From Imperialibacter sp040222385 (GTDB taxonomy: Bacteria; Bacteroidota; Bacteroidia; Cytophagales; Cyclobacteriaceae), in NCBI RefSeq assembly GCF_040222385.1, contig NZ_JAVKDF010000021.1:1-64000 (forward strand): a stretch of 64,000 bases of DNA, given 5' to 3'. Under the pieces are notes generated by a model, which was given only the letters and a program-made list of their open reading frames with translations, was not told the origin of the DNA and did no database searches. The translations under genes were made by a program, and so were the position numbers. Shown here one piece after another: positions 23,166 through 31,106 of this stretch; position 1 is the first letter of the stretch; each line of letters opens with the position of its first letter.

Positions 23166-24620
23166 ATGGATCAAATAATTAACGACATAGATATCATCTC
23201 TCCGGAGGCAGCCGCCTGTGAGACTGTCAAAATATCAAAGGAGTCGAACAACCCCACTGCCAGGAAAATGTACATCGAGTCATATGGCTGTCAGATGAAC
23301 TTCTCGGATAGTGAAATAGTGACTTCTATTCTAAAAAAGGACGGCTTTGACACCACTTCTTCTTATGAGGATGCTGACCTCATTTTGCTAAATACATGCT
23401 CTATCAGAGAAAAGGCGGAGCAAACTGTCAGACACCGCCTTGGTCAGTTTCAAACGGTAAAAAAACGCAAGCCGGAAGTGCTCATTGGGGTGTTGGGCTG
23501 TATGGCTGAGCGACTAAAGTCAAAGTTACTGGAGGAAGAAAAGATCGTGGATCTGGTAGTGGGCCCGGATGCCTACAGAGACCTTCCGCTGCTGGTGGGG
23601 CAGGCTGAAGAAGGCGAAAAAGGCGTTAACACATTTCTTTCGAGAGAAGAAACCTATGCTGACATCAGTCCGGTCAGGCTCAATTCCAACGGTGTAACGG
23701 CCTTCATCTCCATCATGAGGGGCTGCGACAACATGTGCTCATTCTGTGTGGTGCCGTTCACCCGTGGCAGAGAGCGCAGCCGTGATCCCTATTCCATAGT
23801 GGCCGAAGCGGCCCAACTGTTCAGCGATGGCTACAGGGAAGTGACGCTGCTGGGCCAAAATGTAGATTCCTACAAATGGTCGCACCTTGAAAACAACAAA
23901 GCGAGACTTGAGAAAGAGGGAATTGAAGACGTTGTCAACTTTGCTCACCTGCTCGAAATGGTAGCAGAGGTACATCCTGATTTGAGGATCAGGTTTTCTA
24001 CCTCTCACCCAAAGGACATTACCGACGAGGTGTTGCACACAATGAAAAAGTATGACAACATCTGTAAATACATTCACCTACCAGTTCAAAGCGGAAATTC
24101 AGCTGTGCTCAACCGGATGAACCGTACCTACGACCGTGAGTGGTATATCAACCGGGTCGATGCCATTCGCCGGATACTTGGTGAAGACTGTGGCATTTCG
24201 TCTGACATGATTGCAGGCTTTTGCCACGAAACCGAGGAAGAACATCAGGATACACTGTCGTTGATGGACTACGTGACCTACGACTTTGCCTACATGTTTT
24301 ACTATTCAGAGCGGCCTGGCACATTGGCAGCAAAAAAGTATGTAGACGACATACCTCTGGAAGCGAAGAAACGCAGACTACAGGAGATCATCGATAAACA
24401 AAGGCTCCATGCACTGGAAAGAAATCGGCGGGAGTTGAACAAAGTACACACTGTACTGATTGAAGGAGCTTCCAAAAAGTCTGATTTACACCTTCAGGGT
24501 CGCAATTCAGCCAACAAAGTGATCGTTTTTCCAAAGGAGCATTTCAAAAAAGGACAGTATGTAGATGTGCTCGTAAAAGAATGCACAGGCGGAACACTTC
24601 TTGGCGAGGCAATTAAGTAA
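23166..24620 (+). CDS. miaB: tRNA-2-methylthio-N6-dimethylallyladenosine synthase
   Basis: 484 residues. This radical SAM methylthiotransferase modifies A37 of tRNAs that read UNN codons. The N-terminal UPF0004 domain carries YIESYGCQMN, LNTCSIRE and GVLGCMAE, whose cysteines hold the auxiliary cluster; the radical SAM motif is RGCDNMCSFCVVPF; a C-terminal TRAM domain ends the protein (VLIEGASKKSD, GQYVDV). The frame opens at 23124, but the ATG at 23166 gives the usual start. The sigma-54 activator gene follows closely. Confidence 0.93.
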   Translation: MDQIINDIDIISPEAAACETVKISKESNNPTARKMYIESYGCQMNFSDSEIVTSILKKDGFDTTSSYEDADLILLNTCSIREKAEQTVRHRLGQFQTVKKRKPEVLIGVLGCMAERLKSKLLEEEKIVDLVVGPDAYRDLPLLVGQAEEGEKGVNTFLSREETYADISPVRLNSNGVTAFISIMRGCDNMCSFCVVPFTRGRERSRDPYSIVAEAAQLFSDGYREVTLLGQNVDSYKWSHLENNKARLEKEGIEDVVNFAHLLEMVAEVHPDLRIRFSTSHPKDITDEVLHTMKKYDNICKYIHLPVQSGNSAVLNRMNRTYDREWYINRVDAIRRILGEDCGISSDMIAGFCHETEEEHQDTLSLMDYVTYDFAYMFYYSERPGTLAAKKYVDDIPLEAKKRRLQEIIDKQRLHALERNRRELNKVHTVLIEGASKKSDLHLQGRNSANKVIVFPKEHFKKGQYVDVLVKECTGGTLLGEAIK

Positions 24621-24650
24621 TCACACTTTTATTTTTGTTCACAGACGTTG

Positions 24651-25937
24651 ATGGCAGTGAGAGACGAGGAAATTCAAAGTATAAAACAGAGGTTTGGTAT
24701 CGTTGGCAGTAGCCCTTCGCTCAATCATGCCATTCAGGTAGCCTCGCAGGTGGCCCCCACCGACATGAGTGTGCTCATCACCGGCGAAAGCGGCAGCGGC
24801 AAGGAGTCGTTCTCGAAAATCATTCATTCGCTCAGCCACCGCAAGCACGGCCAGTTCATCGCCATTAACTGCGGCGCCATTCCGGAAGGCACCATCGACT
24901 CTGAGCTTTTTGGGCACGAAAAAGGCTCATTCACTGGTGCGCACGAAGCAAGAAAGGGGTATTTCGAAGTAACCAACGGCGGAACGATATTTCTTGATGA
25001 AATCGGTGAAATGCCCATGAGCACGCAAGCCCGACTCCTCCGGGTGCTGGAATACGGAGAATTCATTAAGGTAGGCTCGTCAAAAGTCCAAAAAGGCGAT
25101 GTGCGGGTGATAGCGGCCACCAACGTTAACCTGCTTGAAGCCGTAGAAAACAAAAAATTCAGGGAAGACCTGTACTACAGACTAAACACCGTCCCGATTT
25201 ACGTGCCAGCGCTTAGAGAGCGAGGCGAAGACGTCGACCTGCTTTTCAGAAAGTTTGCTGCTGATTTCTCCGAAAAGTACAGGGTCACCCCTATTAAGTT
25301 AACCCCAGAGGCTAAAATCGTTCTGCTCAAATTCAGGTTTCCCGGCAACATCAGGCAGCTCAAAAACCTGGTAGAGCAAATGTCGGTGCTGGAAATGGAG
25401 CGGGAAGTGACCGCAGAAAGGCTGGCCACTTATCTGCCGCAAAACGAGTCGAGGCTGCCAGCATTGTTGAGGTCGCAGGTGAATGGCGAAAGCTCATTTT
25501 CCGAAAGAGACATCCTCTACAAAGTGCTTTTCGACATGAAGAAAGACATGTCGGAGCTCAAAAAACTTGTTTTCAGGTTACTTGATGACAGCGAAGGCAG
25601 CAAGAATGACATCTTAAGAGATCATCAGAATCTATTCGAAGATATGGATCAGGAGGTTGAGGAAATAACCGACGAGCCCTCTACTCCCTATCTTATCCAA
25701 CCATCTCAATCTTCTTCGGGCCATTCGGGCAAGTATGACCCCAACAGGATCGAAGACATTACCCACGAGGCAGAGGAGACAGAAAATGAGTCACTTTCTT
25801 TAGAGAAGAAAGAAAAGGAAATGATCATTCGGGCGTTGTTGAAAAACAACAATAAGAGAAAATATGCAGCACAGGACCTTGGCATTTCGGAAAGAACACT
25901 CTACCGCAAGATCAAACAGTATGAGATTGAAGAATAG
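24651..25937 (+). CDS. sigma-54-dependent activator without receiver domain
   Basis: 428 residues. The AAA+ core begins near residue 18, so there is no room for a sensory domain: Walker A GESGSGKE (45-52), sigma-54 contact loop GSFTGA (92-97; the usual form is GAFTGA), Walker B GTIFLDEIGE (111-120). A linker is followed by a Fis-type helix-turn-helix ending KYAAQDLGISERTLYRKI. It should activate RpoN-dependent promoters at a level set by its own expression. The codon before the ATG is a possible TTG start. It overlaps lptE by 17 bases. Confidence 0.9.
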   Translation: MAVRDEEIQSIKQRFGIVGSSPSLNHAIQVASQVAPTDMSVLITGESGSGKESFSKIIHSLSHRKHGQFIAINCGAIPEGTIDSELFGHEKGSFTGAHEARKGYFEVTNGGTIFLDEIGEMPMSTQARLLRVLEYGEFIKVGSSKVQKGDVRVIAATNVNLLEAVENKKFREDLYYRLNTVPIYVPALRERGEDVDLLFRKFAADFSEKYRVTPIKLTPEAKIVLLKFRFPGNIRQLKNLVEQMSVLEMEREVTAERLATYLPQNESRLPALLRSQVNGESSFSERDILYKVLFDMKKDMSELKKLVFRLLDDSEGSKNDILRDHQNLFEDMDQEVEEITDEPSTPYLIQPSQSSSGHSGKYDPNRIEDITHEAEETENESLSLEKKEKEMIIRALLKNNNKRKYAAQDLGISERTLYRKIKQYEIEE

Positions 25938-26451
25938 CGCCGGGCTCTGTTTGCTGCTATTGCTTGGTGGTCTGTCAGGCTGTGGTGTCTATTCATTCAC
26001 CGGTGCCAACATTTCACCTGACGTAAAAACGGCGTCCATCCAAACCTTCTACAACAACTCACCACTTGGGCCATCCAACATGAGCGTGTTGTTTACCGAA
26101 AAGCTGAAAGATTACTTCACCAAGAACACAAGCCTTACCCTCGTGCAGGACGAAGGAGATTTGCAGTTTGAAGGCACTATCGAAAATTACACATTAACGC
26201 CGGTTGCACCGCAAGCCAACAATACGTCCGGGCTGAGCTACTCTGCCTTGACCAGGATCACAATTTCAGTGAAAGTTTCCTACACGAACACCAAAGACGA
26301 AACCTTCAACTACCAAAGTAGAAACTTCTCTTTCTACAGGGATTTTGACCAGAATAGCACCAACCTCTCATCCGAAGAGCAGTCATTCGTTGAAGAGATA
26401 TTTGACCAGATCGTTCTCGATATATTTAATAGTTCTGTGGCTAATTGGTAA
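25921..26451 (+). CDS. lptE: LptE-like outer-membrane lipoprotein
   Basis: 176 residues from the ATG at 25921, inside the end of the activator gene. The signal peptide ends in a lipobox LSGC with Cys21, then GVYSFTGANI, typical of LptE in Bacteroidota. LptE plugs the LptD barrel and helps insert lipopolysaccharide in the outer membrane. The rest alternates strands and turns (EGTIENYTLTPV, ITISVKVSYTNTKDETF). The frame extends upstream to 25864, but that lies within the activator gene. Confidence 0.85.
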   Translation: MRLKNSAGLCLLLLLGGLSGCGVYSFTGANISPDVKTASIQTFYNNSPLGPSNMSVLFTEKLKDYFTKNTSLTLVQDEGDLQFEGTIENYTLTPVAPQANNTSGLSYSALTRITISVKVSYTNTKDETFNYQSRNFSFYRDFDQNSTNLSSEEQSFVEEIFDQIVLDIFNSSVANW

Positions 26452-26488
26452 TTTTTCATAACTTTCAATTGCCATAAACCTATTTACT

Positions 26489-27559
26489 GTGAACAAAAAA
26501 GAGGTACTGCAAATCATTCGCAATCCTAAAGCCATCACGATCGGTCAATTGAAAGACATTGAGGAGATGGCTGCAGACTACCCCTATTTTCAGGGAGCCC
26601 ACACCCTCGTTGCGATTGGTAACAAGAGCCAATCATCTCCCAACACTCAAAAAAGCGTTGTAAAAGCTGCGCTCTACGCAACCGACAGGATGTACCTGAA
26701 AGAGCTTCTTGCAGGCAACATCAGCCAACCGGAGACCGCCGTTGTAGAGTCTCCCCCGGTCGAGGCTTCGCAGGAGGAGGCACCTGCCGAAGTAGTTGAA
26801 GAGCCTGCCGCAGAAGCACAGCAGGCTCCTCCAGAGGCAGCGCCAACAGCAACACAAAAAGAGGAAGTTGAGGAACCGCCTTTCGAGCCAGACCCTGCAC
26901 CATCCGACACCGACTACAGTTCACATGAGCACCTAAGCGACTCCGAACACGATGATCTTCTGAAGCAAGTGTTTGCCAACCTCGAAGCATTAAAAAAGAC
27001 CAAGTCGCACTACCTTGAAGTGGAAAGAAAGCTTGAAGATGCAGAGTTTGAAGAGGCCCAGGCCAAAGCAGTAAAAAAAGCAACCAGCAATCAGGCGAAA
27101 CCTAAACCCAATCAAAAAAAAACGGTTAAAACTTCCGCCAGGGACGCTTCGGCTGCCAAAAAAAAAATAGCTAAAACTGCCACATCAGGGCAGGCAAAGC
27201 AAAAACCAACGGGAGCTGCTAAGACTAAGGCAGCTGGCTCATCAAATTCAAAAACAGCAACGGCCGATGCGGTTGCTAATCCAATAAAAAAAAACGATCA
27301 GGCAAGCATCATTGACGCTTTCATAAAGACCAACCCATCGATCAAGCCACAAACACAGGAAAGCCAGAAGGTAGATGCGAAAGACCTCTCGGAGCCTTCA
27401 CAGAAGCTGAAAGACGAGTTGGTAACGGAAAACCTGGCGCTCATTCTCATGAAGCAAGGGAAAAATGAAAGAGCCGTTGAGGTTTATGAGAAATTAATTT
27501 TGAAAATTCCTGAGAAAAAGGCGTACTTTGCGGCTCGTATTGCAGATTTACAAAAATAA
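26489..27559 (+). CDS. TPR protein with long Lys/Ala/Pro-rich linker
   Basis: 356 residues from a GTG at 26489; no ATG is near and the MNKKEVLQIIRNPKAIT start is typical of the Bacteroidota gene at this locus. Residues 1-75 are a folded N-terminal part, about 75-270 are low-complexity (acidic and Pro-rich, then Lys/Ala-rich), and the C-terminus is a single TPR-like pair (NLALILMKQGKNERAVEVYEKL). Poly-A runs of 9 or 10 bases occur at 27114-27122, 27158-27167 and 27296-27304. It sits between lptE and secG; its job is unknown. Confidence 0.8.
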   Translation: MNKKEVLQIIRNPKAITIGQLKDIEEMAADYPYFQGAHTLVAIGNKSQSSPNTQKSVVKAALYATDRMYLKELLAGNISQPETAVVESPPVEASQEEAPAEVVEEPAAEAQQAPPEAAPTATQKEEVEEPPFEPDPAPSDTDYSSHEHLSDSEHDDLLKQVFANLEALKKTKSHYLEVERKLEDAEFEEAQAKAVKKATSNQAKPKPNQKKTVKTSARDASAAKKKIAKTATSGQAKQKPTGAAKTKAAGSSNSKTATADAVANPIKKNDQASIIDAFIKTNPSIKPQTQESQKVDAKDLSEPSQKLKDELVTENLALILMKQGKNERAVEVYEKLILKIPEKKAYFAARIADLQK

Positions 27560-27565
27560 CCCTTC

Positions 27566-27934
27566 ATGTTAGCAGTAATAATAGGTTTAACAATACTCGC
27601 AGCACTATTGCTTGTATTAGTAGTATTGGCACAAAATTCAAAAGGTGGTGGTCTTTCCAGTCAGTTTGGCGGAGCAGGCGCCAGCCAGGTAATGGGTGTG
27701 AAGAAGACTGGTGACATTCTTGAAAAAGCAACATGGGGACTGGCTATAGCTATTATGGTTTTGAGCCTATCTACCAACTTTTTCCTTGACACAACGGCCA
27801 GAGATTCTGGAGTAAATAGTCCAAACATTAACAGGGCACAGGAGAAAACGATCATACCTGGTATGCCAACGGATGGTGGCGCTGAGGAAGAGGCTCTTCC
27901 TTTGAACCTGGACACTGACACTACCCAGCAGTAA
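27566..27934 (+). CDS. secG: preprotein translocase subunit SecG
   Basis: 122 residues. Two membrane helices (about 2-22 and 54-73) enclose the conserved cytoplasmic loop QNSKGGGLSSQFGGAGAS, the clear SecG mark. The C-terminal tail (about 75-122) is acidic and Bacteroidota-specific. SecG supports protein export by SecYE and SecA. It ends the block with the terminator at 27954. Confidence 0.93.
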   Translation: MLAVIIGLTILAALLLVLVVLAQNSKGGGLSSQFGGAGASQVMGVKKTGDILEKATWGLAIAIMVLSLSTNFFLDTTARDSGVNSPNINRAQEKTIIPGMPTDGGAEEEALPLNLDTDTTQQ

Positions 27935-27953
27935 AAAAAACAAAAAAAAATAG

Positions 27954-27990
27954 AAGCCCAGTCGACTTGCGTTGGCTGGGCTTTCTTTTT
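27954..27990. terminator. bidirectional terminator between secG and the convergent gene
   Basis: AAGCCCAG (27954-27961) pairs with CTGGGCTT (27976-27983), followed by TCTTTTTT on the plus strand; on the other strand the A-rich DNA at 27932-27950 gives a T-run. It serves both secG and the minus-strand gene ending at 27990. Confidence 0.85.
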
Positions 27991-28703
27991 TAAGAGATGC
28001 TGATATTTCGCACAAGTAGTCTTTTGGCTATCGGAAGTAGTGTTTCCGGCAGCGGGAAGAATTGTTTGCTGACGATGGCGTAAGTGGCCGGATTGGGCAA
28101 GTTGGCAAACTTCTTCACCAGCTTGAGCTTGATGTGTTCGAAGGTATTTGAAAGAGTTCTTTCTTCTCTCTTCAGGAAATGAGTATTGATTCCCCTAAAC
28201 TTTTCATTCGACTGTTCAAAGAAAGTGAGCTGATACTGGTATATATTCACGTCGCTGCTCACATCCTGGCTTAAAAACAAATAGCCTTCGTTGGTGTAAA
28301 TCGGCGTAACACCCACTGGCACAAACTCCAGGTTGTTCTCCACAAACTCATAAATTTCCTTCCCAACCTCCAGCGCATTTTGAAACTTTGGCATTGCAAA
28401 CTCCACAATGCTCTCTATTTCAAGCATCAGATCGTCGTCCTCCACCAGCTTTTGATAGGTAAGCTTCAGCTTGCTAAAATCAGCTTTGGAGATGGATTTA
28501 GGGAAGTTCTCATACAGTAATGACTTGTTGCTCTTTATGGTCATTAGGTTTTGATAGTGAAAAACCATGTCTGACATAAATGGATAGAGCTTTTTGTCAT
28601 CGAAATGTGCCTTTACGTTTTTGAGATACGCCAAAAGCACGTACTTCTTGTACTCAAAATCAATCAATCCATCGGTTAACCAATCCACTTTCAATTGTTC
28701 CAT
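27990..28703 (-). CDS. conserved Bacteroidota hypothetical protein
   Basis: 237 residues from the ATG at 28703 (an in-frame ATG at 28724 adds seven unlikely residues). Composition is helical in the first half (VDWLTDGLIDFEYKKYVLLAY, MSDMVFHYQNLMTIK) and more beta in the second (NNLEFVPVGVTPIYTNEG, NIYQYQLTFFEQS). No signal peptide, membrane helix or catalytic motif is seen. I do not recognise a function. It converges on secG and diverges from groES. Confidence 0.8.
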   Translation of the reverse strand: MEQLKVDWLTDGLIDFEYKKYVLLAYLKNVKAHFDDKKLYPFMSDMVFHYQNLMTIKSNKSLLYENFPKSISKADFSKLKLTYQKLVEDDDLMLEIESIVEFAMPKFQNALEVGKEIYEFVENNLEFVPVGVTPIYTNEGYLFLSQDVSSDVNIYQYQLTFFEQSNEKFRGINTHFLKREERTLSNTFEHIKLKLVKKFANLPNPATYAIVSKQFFPLPETLLPIAKRLLVRNISIS

Positions 28704-28930
28704 ATTCGTTGATTTTTTTATCACACATCAAAATATAAAAAGCTTGAAGCAACGAGTCAAGTAGTTGCAGAAATGAAACCAACTTTTCCGCCTCGTGGCT
28801 GACATAGCCAACCGGGATTATGTCATGCAATGAAAATTTGTCAGGCATACTGTCATCTTTTCAAACCAACACTGACAGTTGACGGCCAAAATGGTGCAAA
28901 TTGGCATGACTTGGCAGGCAAATCGTGAGT

Positions 28931-28944
28931 GGCACAAGATGTGC
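28931..28944 (+). promoter_or_regulatory. sigma-54-like promoter element upstream of groES
   Basis: TGGCAC with GG at 28931-28932, ten bases, then GC at 28943-28944 (GTGCA), the GG-N10-GC arrangement of -24/-12 promoters. One base of the -12 consensus (TTGC) differs. It lies 49 bases upstream of the groES ATG. No CIRCE repeat is present. Confidence 0.35.
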
Positions 28945-28992
28945 AAGCGGTGGTACATAGAATTTAAATAACCACTAAAATTCAAAACCAAT

Positions 28993-29271
28993 ATGTCAAA
29001 AGTAAATTTCAAACCATTAGCAGACAGAGTGCTGGTGGAGCCAGCACCTGCAGAAGAAAAAACAGCTTCTGGTATCATCATTCCCGACACTGCTAAAGAA
29101 AAGCCACAAAAAGGTCAGATCGTGGCTATTGGCACTGGCAAGAAAGATGAGCCTATCAACGTGAAAGTTGGTGATCAGGTACTATATGGCAAATACTCTG
29201 GCACTGAGATCGCCATCGATGGCAAAGACTACCTTATCATGAGAGAGTCTGACATTTTTGGCATTATCTAA
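28993..29271 (+). CDS. groS: co-chaperonin GroES
   Basis: 92 residues, normal length. It caps the GroEL barrel. The conserved start FKPLADRVLVEP, the mobile loop EEKTASGIIIPDTAKEKPQ and the turn GDQVLYGKYSGTEI are all present. It is followed by groEL 46 bases downstream in one operon. Confidence 0.96.
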   Translation: MSKVNFKPLADRVLVEPAPAEEKTASGIIIPDTAKEKPQKGQIVAIGTGKKDEPINVKVGDQVLYGKYSGTEIAIDGKDYLIMRESDIFGII

Positions 29272-29317
29272 TTAGACAACAAAAAATTATCTGTAAAGAG
29301 TAAAAACACAGAAAACT

Positions 29318-30949
29318 ATGGCAAAGGAAATTTTCTTTAATACCGACGCAAGAAACAAACTGAAGAAGGGCGTTGACACACTTGCAAATGCAGTGAAGGT
29401 AACGCTTGGACCTAAAGGTCGGAACGTCATTCTTGACAAGAAATTTGGTGCTCCTACTGTAACGAAAGACGGTGTGTCAGTAGCCAAAGAAATCGAATTG
29501 AAAGACCCTATCGAAAACATGGGTGCTCAGTTGGTGAAGGAAGTGGCTTCCAAAACTGCTGACGCTGCTGGTGACGGTACTACAACTGCGACTGTTCTTA
29601 CACAGGCGATATTCACAGTAGGTATCAAAAACGTAGCAGCTGGTGCTAACCCAATGGATCTTAAGCGTGGCATCGACAAAGCAGTATCTGCGGTTGTTGC
29701 CCACCTTAGAGGCCAGTCAAAAACTATCAACAACTCTAGCGAAATCGCTCAGGTTGCCGGTATCTCTGCCAACGGAGATGCTGAGATCGGTAAAATGATT
29801 GCCGATGCAATGGACAAAGTAGGCAAAGACGGTGTGATCACTGTTGAAGAAGCAAAAGGAACGGAAACTGAAGTAAGAACTGTGGAAGGTATGCAGTTTG
29901 ACCGTGGTTACCTTTCTCCATACTTCGTGACTAACACGGAGAAAATGGAAGCCGACCTTGAGAACCCTTACATCCTGATCTACGATAAGAAGATCAGCAG
30001 CATGAAGGAATTGCTTCCAGTACTTGAAGCAACTGCTCAAACAGGCAAGCCTCTTGTGATCATCTCTGAAGATGTAGACGGCGAAGCATTGGCTACGCTT
30101 GTAGTAAACAAAATCCGTGGTGCACTGAAAGTGGCTGCTGTAAAAGCTCCTGGCTTCGGTGACCGTAGAAAAGCTATGTTGGAAGACATCGCTATCCTGA
30201 CTGGTGGCACCGTAATCTCTGAAGAAAGAGGCTACAAACTTGAAAACGCTACACTTGACTCACTTGGAAGAGCAGAAAAAATCAACATTGACAAAGACAA
30301 TACTACTATTGTTAATGGTGCTGGTACTGCTGCCGACATCAAAGGTCGTGTGAACCAGATCAAGGCGCAGATTGAAGCTACTACTTCTGACTACGACAAA
30401 GAGAAACTTCAGGAAAGACTTGCTAAGCTTTCTGGTGGTGTAGCTATCCTTTACATTGGTGCTGCCACTGAAGTGGAAATGAAAGAGAAGAAAGACAGAG
30501 TAGATGACGCTCTTCACGCTACAAGAGCCGCCGTTCAGGAAGGTGTAGTAGCTGGTGGTGGTGTTGCGCTTATCCGTGCCATCGAATCTCTTGATAAACT
30601 AAAAACTGACAACGAAGACCAGGCGATTGGTGTGAACATCATTCGTGTAGCTTTGGAGTCTCCTTTGAGAACCATCGTTGAAAACGCTGGTGGCGAAGGT
30701 TCAGTGATCGTTCAGAAAATCAGAGAAGGCAAAAATGACTTCGGTTACAATGCTGCCACTGACACGTTCGAAAACATGTTCAAGGCTGGCGTAATTGACC
30801 CAACCAAGGTAACTCGCCTTGCCCTTGAAAATGCTGCTTCTATCGCTGCTCTTCTGCTTACTACCGAAGCTGTAGTAGCTGAAAACCCAGAAGATGAGAA
30901 GGGTATGCCTCCAATGCCAGGTGGCGGAGGAATGGGCGGAATGATGTAA
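29318..30949 (+). CDS. groL: chaperonin GroEL
   Basis: 543 residues, full length. The ATP-driven folding chamber subunit: the ATP-binding loop VTLGPKGRNVILD and DGTTTATVLTQ are intact, the apical domain follows, and the C-terminus is the usual GGM tail (MPGGGGMGGMM). Codon use appears strongly biased, as in a highly expressed gene. Confidence 0.97.
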   Translation: MAKEIFFNTDARNKLKKGVDTLANAVKVTLGPKGRNVILDKKFGAPTVTKDGVSVAKEIELKDPIENMGAQLVKEVASKTADAAGDGTTTATVLTQAIFTVGIKNVAAGANPMDLKRGIDKAVSAVVAHLRGQSKTINNSSEIAQVAGISANGDAEIGKMIADAMDKVGKDGVITVEEAKGTETEVRTVEGMQFDRGYLSPYFVTNTEKMEADLENPYILIYDKKISSMKELLPVLEATAQTGKPLVIISEDVDGEALATLVVNKIRGALKVAAVKAPGFGDRRKAMLEDIAILTGGTVISEERGYKLENATLDSLGRAEKINIDKDNTTIVNGAGTAADIKGRVNQIKAQIEATTSDYDKEKLQERLAKLSGGVAILYIGAATEVEMKEKKDRVDDALHATRAAVQEGVVAGGGVALIRAIESLDKLKTDNEDQAIGVNIIRVALESPLRTIVENAGGEGSVIVQKIREGKNDFGYNAATDTFENMFKAGVIDPTKVTRLALENAASIAALLLTTEAVVAENPEDEKGMPPMPGGGGMGGMM

Positions 30950-30975
30950 TCATTCATCAACCTTCATATATTTGC

Positions 30976-31007
30976 AAAGGCGCTGAATTTCAGCGCCTTT
31001 CTTTTTT
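30976..31007 (+). terminator. terminator after groEL
   Basis: AAAGGCGCTGAA (30976-30987) is mirrored by TTCAGCGCCTTT (30989-31000), followed by CTTTTTTT. It lies 27 bases after the stop. Confidence 0.9.
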
Positions 31008-31106
31008 TCCGCTGGTCAAAACGTCAACGGCATAGGTTTTCACAACTTATCTGGTATAATTTGTGTCATTTTTCAACGTTACCTAACGTCAACCTACTTT
31101 TTTACC

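Noticed and set aside
28725..28992. CIRCE repeat before groES
   Set aside because: No TTAGCACTC-N9-GAGTGCTAA or close variant is present.
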